From NCBI GenBank assembly GCA_037953745.1, contig JBAKBP010007927.1, forward strand, positions 31,418-95,417: a stretch of 64,000 bases of DNA, given 5' to 3'. The translations under genes were made by a program, and so were the position numbers. The notes under the pieces were generated by a model that was not told the origin of the DNA, did not search any database, and was given only the letters and a program-made list of their open reading frames with translations. Positions 55,731-64,000 of the stretch are shown in pieces (the first letter of the stretch is position 1; the number at the start of each line of letters is the position of its first letter). The stretch is from Lithodes maja. Lineage: Eukaryota; Arthropoda; Malacostraca; Decapoda; Lithodidae.

Positions 55731-57660
55731 CTATCTATCTATCTATCTATTGCCTGACGCCGTGATCCCCGAAGGGGTGGCCACGAACGAACCGCCCCAT
55801 GCACCTCTGTCCCCAGTCAGTCGACGCCCCTCCCCCCAACCAGCACCGCCTTCATTCATGTAGTTCCTCACTCCATCCTTCCACCTCATATTCGGTCTAC
55901 CTCTCCCCCTCTGTCCCTCCACCTCGCTCTCGTACACCCTCTTAGTCATTCTCTCGCTTTCCATACGTTCCATATGGCCGAACCATCTCAAGTTGTTCCT
56001 TTTCACACTTTCCAGCACATCTACCTCCACACCACACCTCCTTCTTACTTCCTCATTAGTCTGTCTATCCCTCCATGTAATTCCGCACGCACTCCTTAAG
56101 TAATTCATTTCCACTGCTCTCACTCTTGGTCTGAGTCTCTCAACCAACGTCCATGCTTCGCTTCCGTAAGTCAGTGTCGGGATTACCACACTGTCATGCA
56201 AGGACTTCTTCACTTCCATACTGACCACCCTATTTCTTGTTACTGCTTTTAGCGTTCCTACAACCCTCTTCCCCTGTTGTACCCTCTCCCGCACCTCTTC
56301 ATCCATAGTCCCATCTTTACTCAACACACTGCCCAGATACTTAAAAGAGTTGACGATCTCCATAGCCTGATCGTTCAGCTTCACCTCACACTCTGTGACT
56401 TCACCCCTTTCGAAGACCATAACCTTGCTCTTCCCCGTATTTACCTTCAAATTCCGTTTTTCGCACACTGTTCCAAACTCATTTACCAGACCCTGCAACT
56501 CCCATTCATTATCACTCATCAGAACTGTATCATCCGCAAACAGCAGTATTGGTAGCTTCCACTCAATTCCCTCCCTTTTCAGCGATACACCAACATCCAC
56601 TGCTCTTAATAGTATTTCTTTCATAACTCCATCCATATATACAGTAAACAACCACGGGGACATCACACACCCCTGTTTCAAACCAACATTCAGGTCAAAG
56701 AACTCGCTCTGCTCACTCTCCACACGTACTGCCGCCTTTGCACCCTCATACATGCTCTTCACTGCTTTCAGCAACTTGCCCTCTACTCCGTATATTCTAA
56801 GTACTTTCCACAAACCTTCTCTATCCACTCTGTCATAGGCCTTCTCCAAGGCCATAAAGGCAACATACACCTTTTGTTTCTTCTCCAGATACTTCTCCAC
56901 AACACAATTCAGGGTAAAAATCTGATCTACACATCCTCTTCCCTTCCTAAAGCCTCCCTGCTCGTCGCCTATCCATTTCTCCGTTCTCACTCTCACTCTC
57001 TCAATCACTACCCTACTGTATACCTTCCCTACTACGCTTAGAAGACATATTCCTCGGTGGTTACCACACACTCCTCTTTCCCCTTTGCCCTTATATCGGG
57101 GGACTATTATGCCAGTCTTCCAGTCATCGGGTGCACTCCCCTTCTCCCATGCTAGTTTGCACATTTTCCATACCCATTCTATCACTATCTCACCACCATA
57201 CCTCAACATTTCCCCACACACTCCATCTGTTCCTGGTGCTTTCCCCAACTTCACTCTTTTCATGGCTTCCCACACTTCTGACCTCCTGATCCCCACCTCC
57301 TCCTCCACTACTTCTCTTCTTCTCCCTCCCATACCATATCCAGCTATGTTTGCTGGCTCTTCATTCCTTTCATTTAGCAACTCACTGAAGTACTCCCTCC
57401 ATCTTTCGACTCTCTCTTGCTTCTCGGCTAGCATTCTCCCATTCTTATCTTTCACACCCTTACTGTTTCCCTTGCTACCTTCCCTAACTTTCTTGACTTC
57501 TTTCCAGAACAGTTTCTTACTCTCCCTCCATTTTACACTCAGATTCCTTCCAAATTCCTCATCTACTCTTCTCTTACTTTCCTTCACTACTCTCTTCACC
57601 ACCCTCTTACTCTCCACGTACCTCGCTCGTTTCTGTCTCTCGGAATCTTCATTCCCTTTC
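55731..57660 (-). mobile_element. LINE-B copy 3, inserted in LINE-D with 13-bp TSD
   Basis: The flanks ATACAGGAAAGAT at 55718-55730 and 57661-57673 are a perfect 13-bp TSD. The 3' end is again the CCCCTTCGGGGAT hairpin with an (ATAG)n tail at 55731-55750. 5'-truncated in the linker before the RT. Confidence 0.9.
55743..57660 (-). CDS. LINE-B copy 3 reverse transcriptase, uninterrupted frame
   Basis: About 639 codons open: linker (NEDSERQKRARYVESKRVVK), RT N-terminal KLGKAPGTDGVCGEMLRYGG, motif A (YVAFMALEKAYDRV), motif B (LKQGCVMSPWLF), motif C (LLFADDTVLMSD) and the C-terminal YGSEAW / LRWFGHMERM / GRPNMRW module. Motif A reads MALEKAYD where copy 1 has MDLEKAYD, so the catalytic aspartate is replaced by Ala despite the open frame. 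The upstream end lies at the truncation point, so no native start is present. Confidence 0.8.
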
Positions 57661-57732
57661 ATACAGGAAAGATACTTACTAAAAAGCAGGGATCTTTACT
57701 TTGTGTTTGTAGACCTGGAGAAGGCCTTTGAT

Positions 57733-58477
57733 TATTTCATAAATGTTTATACATATTTTAATAATGCATCACTTATCTCTACTCCCACTAGTTCTGTATA
57801 TTTTGATAGAACTAAACTTAAAGATGCCCTTAAATTCCTCCTTTTCAATACTTATGTTAGATTCGGGCCGTACATTTTCAAACACATATTAGGAATTCCT
57901 ATGGGTGGAAATGCTAGCCCTTTAATTGCAGACTTATTCTTGCTTACTTTAGAATTTAAATATATAAAAGACTTAGTTGACAGTAGCAAGAAAAATAAAA
58001 TCCCAGAAAAATTAGCACTTGCTAAACTGTTAAGTAATAATAGTACAGTATATATATATTGATGATATTCTTGTTTGCAATTTGTTAAATTTTAATCAAG
58101 TTGCTAAACTTATTTACCCTAATTCTATTCCCCTCACACAATGTAACGTAAATTATAAAGTTGAAAATTTTCTTGATATAAATATAGAGATTGTTAATGA
58201 ACAGTGCATACTTAAAGTATATCACAAAGTTGATGATTTTAATTTTAACGTAATAAAATTTCCTTTCCCTAGTAGTAATATCGATAGTAAAATAACTTAT
58301 AATTGTTTTTATTCCCAATTAATAAGATTTTGTAAAATCTGCACTAAAGTAGATGACTTTTGGGCTAGAGCTAGGTTACTATACAGACTCTTAGTGGACA
58401 GAGGTTTTGAGGCAAGTAAATTGTTCCATAAATTTAATCTTTTTAGGGTCAATTATTGTGACTATTCTAAAATTTGA
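57733..58477 (+). pseudogene. Reverse transcriptase fragment of GIPMGTN type, one frameshift
   Basis: Residues encode FDRTKLKDALKFLLFNTYVR, motif B (LGIPMGGNASPLIADLFLL), motif C (YIDDILV) and, further on, FLDINIEI, KVDDFNFNVIKFPFPSSNI and YSQLIRFCKICTKVDDFWAR. The order G-I-P-M-G-x-N-x-x-P-L-x-A-D-L, YIDD, then FPF-SxNI is found in a group of animal RTs distinct from LINEs and, in my judgement, closest to Penelope-like or an unclassified clade. The frame is lost in a (TA)n stretch at about 58050-58060, just before YIDD. Motif A is missing because of the 5' truncation. Confidence 0.65.
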
Positions 58478-59302
58478 CATCAATAATTTTAATCAAGCAT
58501 TTTTAACTTGAAGTTTCTTGTATAACCTCTGCTTACTTTTTGTCTGTATTTATTGTTTTTTGTCTGTATTTATTGTTTATCTTTTTCTTTTTCTTTTTCT
58601 ATTATTAATATTAATATTGATGATTTTTTAAATTTATTGTTCTTGTTAAAAGAGTACTCTTTGTTTAAATCTGTTGTTACTTCATATTTTGCAATTATTT
58701 GTCTTTATATTATATGTATTCATTGTCGATAGTATCAATTGCTTACTTTTGCGATTTCCTTAGTTTATTTGTGCTATAAATGTAGGTTATTTGTAGGGTA
58801 GTTATTGATAGGGGTCACTTGAGGCATGCTATGCTTACAGGTACCTACCCGATAGCACTATCGTTAGTGAGTGCTGTACTGTATTTTATATATTATTTTG
58901 TAATAGTATAGATATCTTATCAATATCTGTATTTTGTACTATTGTTAATGTCTTGTCATGTTGCAAATTTGATTTTAAATAATATTTTGACATTTAACAT
59001 GTAGTTTCTTTATTCATGCAGAGTTTAGTAAAATTTGCCAGAACGTCCCGGACTTCCCAAACTTGACTACTTCCTTTAACGTGACGATAGTGCGTTGTTA
59101 TATATGCGATTAGTTTGCTTGGGAAACAGATTAACTTGCTCATGTAGTAATGTACACCCTATGTGGTGGATTGTGTTCTTTTATTTAATAATTTTCATTT
59201 TAGTAAGCGTTGTTCCACATAGCGATTTTGATAATTTAATTTGACTTTATATTGTCCTTGTCCCAATTTTGGTTTGTTTAGTTTGCAAGTTTTACATTTT
59301 AA
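57733..59302 (+). mobile_element. Unusual RT element with GIPMGGN and YIDD motifs, inserted in LINE-D
   Basis: LINE-D reads GAAGGCCTTTGAT up to 57732 and resumes at AGGGTGCCTAGAG from about 59304. Between them lies a 1.57-kb element with an RT fragment (57733-58477) and an AT-rich 3' UTR to 59302. A 3'-end copy in opposite orientation is at 63244-63646 and fixes the right boundary (GTTTTACATTTT). 5'-truncated. Confidence 0.75.
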
Positions 59303-59419
59303 TAGGGTGCCTAGAGATGTTGTGCAGTGGGCTATGAGGAAACTTGGTGTGGAAGAGTGGCTGGTGCATGTGATAATGAAGATGTATGAGGATTCGCGAA
59401 GTGCGGTGAGGGTGAAGGG

Positions 59420-59809
59420 TGTATTTACCTAATTGTAGTTTACAGGAGTTGAGCTAAGCTCGTGTTGTCCCGTCTCTCAGTCTACTTTCATCCAATTTTT
59501 TCTTGAAAATATGGATGTTCCCTGCCCCTACCACCTCCTCCTCCAGCCCATTCCATTTGTCAATACATCTATAGGGGAAGCTAAACTTCCTGATATCGTT
59601 CTTGCAGGTAGGTCTTTTTACTTTGTAGCTGTGGCCTCTAGTTATTCCTGTATCCATGATTAATATATCCTCCCTATCCAGCCTTTCCAGCCCTCGGGTG
59701 CATTTGTACATCATTATCATGTCTCCCCTCTCTCTCCTCTCTTTTAGACTCGGTAAATTTAATCTGTCTAGCCTCCTTTCATATGGCAGTTCTCTAAGAC
59801 TCTAAGTTC
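59420..59809 (-). mobile_element. LINE-K 3' end, inserted in LINE-D
   Basis: Begins TATTTACCTAATTGTAG (the 3' tail read on plus). The minus-strand frame 59720-59454 encodes GHSYKVKRPTCKNDIRKFSF and WNGLEEEVVGAGNIHIFKKK, the extreme C-terminus of a CR1-group ORF2. LINE-D coding sequence flanks it directly (AVRVKG before, DEFAVRVGVHQG after). Confidence 0.75.
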
Positions 59810-60230
59810 TCTGTAATGAGTGATGAGTTCGCAGTCCGTGTTGGAGTCCATCAGGGTTCAGTGTTAAGCCCCCTCCTCTTTATTATGGTCTTGGAGGCAC
59901 TGTCTAGAGTTTTTAGAGGCGGACTCCCGTTAGAACTGTTTTATGCAGACGATTTAGTCCTAATAGCTGACAGTATGCAAGATGCTGAGGCCAAATTCAG
60001 AGAATGGAGAGGGCATGGCGAGCAAGGGTTTAAGAGTCAATATTAACAAAACCAAGGTTATGCATTGTAGATTGAGACGAGGCAATGTGGAAAAGAGCGG
60101 TGCATACCCATGTGCAGTGTGTGGAAAGGGTGTGGGTGTTAACTCAATTCAATGTAGCATTTTTTTTTTTTTAAAAGAGACAATGAACGGAGGAAGGAAA
60201 AACACAGATAAAACAAAAAGGTCCATGTGC

Positions 60231-63053
60231 CTAAAGGCATCCTCCATTCATAAAATGTTTGTAACAACTGGATTTAAACTTTTGTAGATTGTAAGTTTGT
60301 GGAAAGCAACTCGAGAGAAGTGAATTCCAAAGAGTAGTAGTTCTAGGGATAAATGAATTTTGATAAGCAAAAGTTCTGCATTGTGGAGGAGAAAGTGTAA
60401 ATTCATGGGCGCTCTCAGCTGCCCTAGTTCTACGGGGAAAGATGTGGAGAGGCGGCACAATTGAAGCAAGTTCCTCGGAACAATTGCTGTGAAAATATTT
60501 GTAGAATAATGCAAGGGATGCAACGTTTCTTCGTATGGATAATGTAGGAAGGTCCTGTGTGATTGCAGGGTTATTGATTAATCTAATAGCTTTATTCTTT
60601 ACTATTTTGAATTTTGTCCAACTGCCTCAATGCAACCACTCCACTTCCACTCCACAGAGGTGAACAGTAATCCATCTGAGAACGCACATGACTTTTATAT
60701 ATTACGGCCAACTGCTCGTCAGTGAAGAATTCTCGAACTCTGTACAGGAGTCCCAGTTTTTTAGAGGCATTCTTAGCAATGCTTCTAACATAATGTGTCC
60801 AGCTCAAGTTGTTGTTGTTGTTGTTCCCTAAGCTGCCTGGCCGAACAGCCCCGAGTCCCTGGGAAAGGCCATGGCCACGATCGGGCTTTCCCACAGAGCT
60901 CTCATTGAGTGTAGATTGTGTTGTTGGCGTAAGTGGTTGTGTGAAATGCAGTCTTCTATGATGTGTTTAATGGTATGGGGTGCTGTGTTACATCCCGGGC
61001 AGGCGTCGACAACGGAGTCATCCAGTCTCTTCTGATAGCTCAGGAGAGCTGGATGGTGTCCGCATCTCAGCCTGGCCAGGTGGACTCTGTCCTCGCGAGG
61101 AAGGGAGGATTCGGAAGGATGGATTTCGGGAGGTCGTGCATGCAGCTGCGTGTTGTCTGTGAGTGAGCTCAAGTTAGTAGTTAATGTTACACCAAGAATG
61201 TTAATACTAGGGGAAGTGGGAATATTTACATCATTAAAAAATATATGGGAGTCAGTGAGATTCTGTTGGTTAGAAAATTGAATGTACTTGGTTTTCTGTG
61301 CATTAAAGGACACTAGATTGTTTTGTCCCCATTCATTAATTCTAGAAAGGTCCTGGTTCAGAGAATTTGCAGTGTTTATTTTTTAATTTATAAGATCGGG
61401 TTGGGTGAAAGAATTGGTAAATGTGAAGGAACTGTGGAGTGTTGAGTCATCTGCGTAGGAATGCATTGGATTATGAGTGGTAGATATGAGATCATTGATA
61501 TGAATGAGGAACAGAGTTGGGGCCAAAACTGATCCCTGGGGAACACCAGCATTTATTGAGTGAAATTGAGAATAAAGGCCATCTACCATTACATGTATTT
61601 TTCTGTTATGAAGATAAGAAGAAATTAGTGGAACTAATGATGCAAGGCCGTAGTGTGACATCTTCGACAATAAGGATTGATGCCAGACTCTATCAAATGC
61701 CTTTGATATATCCAGTGCTATTGTATGTGTTTCACCATGTTGGTCTGTAGCTTGGTTGATTTGATGCGTAAGAAGGCAAAGAATGTCTGCAGTTGATCGA
61801 CATTGTCTAAAACCATATTGCCTATCACTGAATAATTTATTATTCTCAAGATGCTTAATTATGTGATTATTTAATATAATTTCAAAGACTTTACCAAGAG
61901 TGGAAGTTATAGCTATTGGTTTGTAGTTTGATGGATCTGAAGAGGCACCTTTTTTAGGAACTGGATGGATGTTTGCTTCTTTCCAGGGTACTGGGAAGCA
62001 TGAGGTATGAGTTCACAGACGGAATTTTTTTGCCAATACAGGAGCGAGCACCAAGGAGCAATTCTTAAGTACTATTGGAGGAATTTCATCTGGACCAGGA
62101 GCCTTATCTACTGAGAGATTCTGCAAAATAGTTTTGACATGTCTGGTGTGGATCTTAAGTGAGGGAATTTCAGGCGAATTAAAATTAAGTACAGGGACAT
62201 CTTGATTTATTTCATCTAAGGTTGAGTTGGTGGAGAAAATATCCGCAAGAAGGTTAGCTTTACCTCGTGGGTCACTTACAAGATTGCCAGTCGGAGATTT
62301 TAATGGTGGAATGGATGAAGCAGTAGTGAAGTTGGATTTGAATGAGTTAAGAGTAGACCAAAATATTTTGTTATCATTTGGATTATTTAGAAGTTTATTT
62401 GCCTGCTTGTGGAGAAAGTTTGATTTAGTTAGGTTTAATACAGTTTTGGCATGATTTCTGATGTTTCTAAAGTAATTAAAGGCTTTATGTGTTTTTGATC
62501 TTGTGTATGCATTGTAGGCTATTGCTTTTTGTTCAGTTACTCTAGCACAATTATGGTCAAACCATTTAGGTGAATTAGATCTTTTACTGTACTTTTGATG
62601 AGGAATAAAAGTTTCCATTCCAATGTTTACAAAATCTTGTATGTGGCTCAAGGTGGAGTGTGCATCATTAGAAAAGAAAGAAGTCCATGGAATATCAATA
62701 AAGAAACCTTGAAGACCCTCCCAGTCTGCCCTATCGTAATGCCATTTAGTCACCAAAACAGGTTCAGAGTGGGAAGGTGTGGTAGGTGATAGACAGGTGG
62801 CCTGTATCAGACAGTGATCAGAAGATCCAAGCGGGGACCTCACTGTAACATCATAATTTTCTGAATTGGTTGTTAAAAATAAGTCCAGTAGGTGGGAATT
62901 ATGATTAGGATTATCTGGTACACGGGTGGGTAGGTTGACTAGTTGAGTGAGATTAAATGAGTCTGCAAATAGCTCACATTCAAGACCAGCATCATCAGTC
63001 CTGGCTGAATGAGTGAGCCATTCAACATTATGGACATTAAAATCACCCAACAC
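60231..63053 (-). pseudogene. LINE-J ORF2: endonuclease end, RT and C-terminal domain
   Basis: 63053-62013 encodes LGDFNVHNVEWL, SSDHCLIQ, the linker and KAPGDPE-type VDKAPGPDEIPPIVLKN. After a frame change come NYKPIAITSTLGKVFE, motif A (ALDISKAFDRVWH) and 61670-61383 with motif B (VPQGSVLAPTLFL) and motif C (SYADDSTLH). 61313 onward has INILGVTLTTNLS, where LINE-I interrupts. 60894-60592 continues LSWTHYVRSIAKNASKKLG and DYCSPLW, and the end (ALFYKYF, TTLWNSLLSSCFP) is near 60231. At least three indels. Confidence 0.8.
60811..61165 (-). mobile_element. LINE-I 3' end with (AAC)n tail and 10-bp TSD, inside LINE-J
   Basis: Perfect TSD AGCTCAAGTT at 60801-60810 and 61166-61175. The coding remnant (RPPEIHPSESSLPREDRVHL, RLRCGHHPALLSYQ, CPGCNTAPHTIKHIIEDC) is the C-terminal end of an ORF2 with an RNase H-like tail and a C-x2-C...H...C knuckle, as in I-group LINEs. 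The 3' end (GGGGCTGTTCGGCCAGGCAG, then CTTAGGGAACAACAAC) is nearly the same as that of SINE-1. Confidence 0.8.
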
Positions 63054-63073
63054 AGTGATTTCAGAAGAAGCAT

Positions 63074-63243
63074 TTAACCCTCTCCGACATATGACGCGAT
63101 TTTGAGCCTATTAGGGATACTTTAAAACCTTTGTTACCATCAGGAGTATTTACAAACCTTTAGTTTAGTTACTTCAACCTCTGCAGTTGTCTTTGAGTTA
63201 GCTGTGGGCAGAAAACTAATTTTGGAGAGGTAATTATAAGATT
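63074..63243 (+). mobile_element. MITE M1 copy 2, truncated
   Basis: TTAA at 63074-63077, then CCCTCTCCGACATATGACGC and about 165 bp closely matching 17468-17640 (TTTTGAGCCTATTAGGGATA, CTCTGCAGTTGTCTTTGAGT). It stops where the inverted RT-element 3' end begins, so it was cut by that insertion. It also forms the 5' limit of LINE-J. Confidence 0.8.
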
Positions 63244-63646
63244 AATTAAAATGTAAAACTTGCAAACTAAACAAACCAAAATTGGGACAAGGACAATATA
63301 AAGTCAAATTAAATTATCAAAATCGCTATGTGGAAACAACGCTTACTAAAATGAAAATTATTAAATAAAAGAACACAATCCACCACATAGGGTGTACATT
63401 ACTACATGAGCAAGTTAATCTGTTTCCCAAGCAAACTAATCGCACATATAACAACGCACTATCGTCACGTTAAAGGAAGTAGTCAAGTTTGGGAAAGTCC
63501 GGGACGTTCTGGCAAATTTTACTAAACTCTGCATGAATAAAGAAACTACTGTACATGTTAAATGTCAAAATATTATTTAAAATCAAATTTGCAACATGAC
63601 AAGACATTAACAATAGTACAAAATACAAATATTGATAAGATATCTA
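63244..63646 (-). mobile_element. 3' end of the GIPMGGN RT element, inverted copy
   Basis: About 400 bp, the reverse complement of 58908-59302 with few differences by eye (for example CCACATAGGGTGTACATTAC, AACGCACTATCGTCACGTTA). It is 5'-truncated and non-coding. With the first copy it makes a 400-bp inverted repeat 4 kb apart. Confidence 0.85.
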
Positions 63647-63648
63647 TA

Positions 63649-64000
63649 CAGTGGGCCCCACAAGGGTGCGGTTACCTAAGTCTGAGACATGCGCGCACCC
63701 TTGTAAAACGCACCCTTGGAGCTTAAGAACCTATGGGAAATTCACTATGTAGTCCGGGGACTCTTCAAACTTACCCTTTTTTCGCCCAATAACCCCTGAA
63801 AAACATGAACTAAGGAAAGAATACCTGCACAGTATAGAAATGTGATTAGATATTAGATAGAATAGCTTTATCATAGACGGATTCGACTATCGACTGACTT
63901 TAGACTGATTAGAGTATCGACTGATATATCAACGGATTAATTGTTTATTTATATTACTCTAATATACCAACCAAAAGTGGATTAAATGATGAACAATAAG
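63649..64000. mobile_element. Left end of a possible Tigger-type element, runs off the window
   Basis: TA (63647-63648) followed by CAGTGGGCCCCACAAGGGTG, a start typical of Tigger/pogo TIRs. It lies within the 3' end copy of the RT element. No coding sequence before the window ends, so the right TIR cannot be checked. Confidence 0.4.

Larger units (their letters stand above)
53711..60159 (+). mobile_element. LINE-D, RTE-like element broken by nested insertions
   Basis: Collinear pieces of one plus-strand LINE: endonuclease 53852-54856, linker and RT start 54857-55730, RT 57661-57732 (LLKSRDLYFVFVDLEKAFD), RT 59303-59419 (RVPRDVVQWAMRKLGVEEWL), RT and C-terminal 59810-60159 (VHQGSVLSPLLF, LFYADDLVLIADS, PCAVCGKGVG). 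The gaps are LINE-B copy 3, an unusual RT element, the 3' end of LINE-K and LINE-J. Joining the pieces gives the expected RT motif order. Confidence 0.85.
60160..63073 (-). mobile_element. LINE-J, Jockey-like, in LINE-D, with nested LINE-I
   Basis: Its 3' end is a poly(A) tail (T run at 60160-60172 on plus), as in Jockey and I elements. It starts within the endonuclease (SSEITVLGDFNVHNVEW), where MITE M1 at 63074 cuts it. RT and C-terminal domain follow in several frames. LINE-I sits at 60811-61165. Its left boundary is exactly where the LINE-D coding sequence NSIQCS ends. Confidence 0.8.

Overview
This is a eukaryotic, very repeat-rich window. Three spliced exons of an animal FANCD2 orthologue, several non-LTR retrotransposon clades, Tigger and piggyBac-type DNA transposons, long (TA)n and (CT)n runs, degenerate TTAGG tracts and frequent TAGGCCTA octamers together suggest an arthropod, most likely a malacostracan/decapod crustacean. 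The species is an inference; nothing in the window names it.

Layout. 0.6-1.8 kb: a single-exon cold-shock-domain ORF on the minus strand with a TATA box. 2.6-3.0 kb: a foldback element with TTAGG-like arms. 3.0-14.8 kb: one 21-bp satellite (core CCATACAACCAACCAGCACTA) cut into pieces by six or more LINE insertions. 14.8-17.1 kb: a LINE holding a SINE that itself holds a smaller retroelement, each step marked by a target-site duplication (TSD). 17.2-24.1 kb: microsatellites, 34-bp and 43-bp tandem arrays, a TTAA-flanked MITE and a Penelope-like GIY-YIG fragment between two (TA)n tracts. 24.1-26.8 kb: a Tigger element with an intact 752-aa transposase ORF. 26.97-31.4 kb: a near-complete LINE with a PHD/CCCH zinc-finger ORF1. 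32-36.5 kb: piggyBac-type MITEs. 36.6-44.1 kb: FANCD2 exons (minus strand) whose introns carry a LINE with a nested solo LTR, and SINEs. 44.3-47.3 kb: a second Tigger with both terminal inverted repeats (TIRs) and a nested MITE. 48.6-63.7 kb: a deep LINE-in-LINE stack.

Host coding content is small. The FANCD2 exons (Fanconi anaemia DNA interstrand cross-link repair) are the only confident host gene; the cold-shock ORF is a candidate retrogene or mobile-element ORF. Almost everything else is mobile DNA. The nesting order can be read from TSDs. Most reverse-transcriptase ORFs are frameshifted. The Tigger ORF at 24.5 kb and the 639-codon LINE frame at 55.7 kb are open. Boundaries were read by eye from sequence shared between copies and from repeat ends, so untested ends may be off by several bases.
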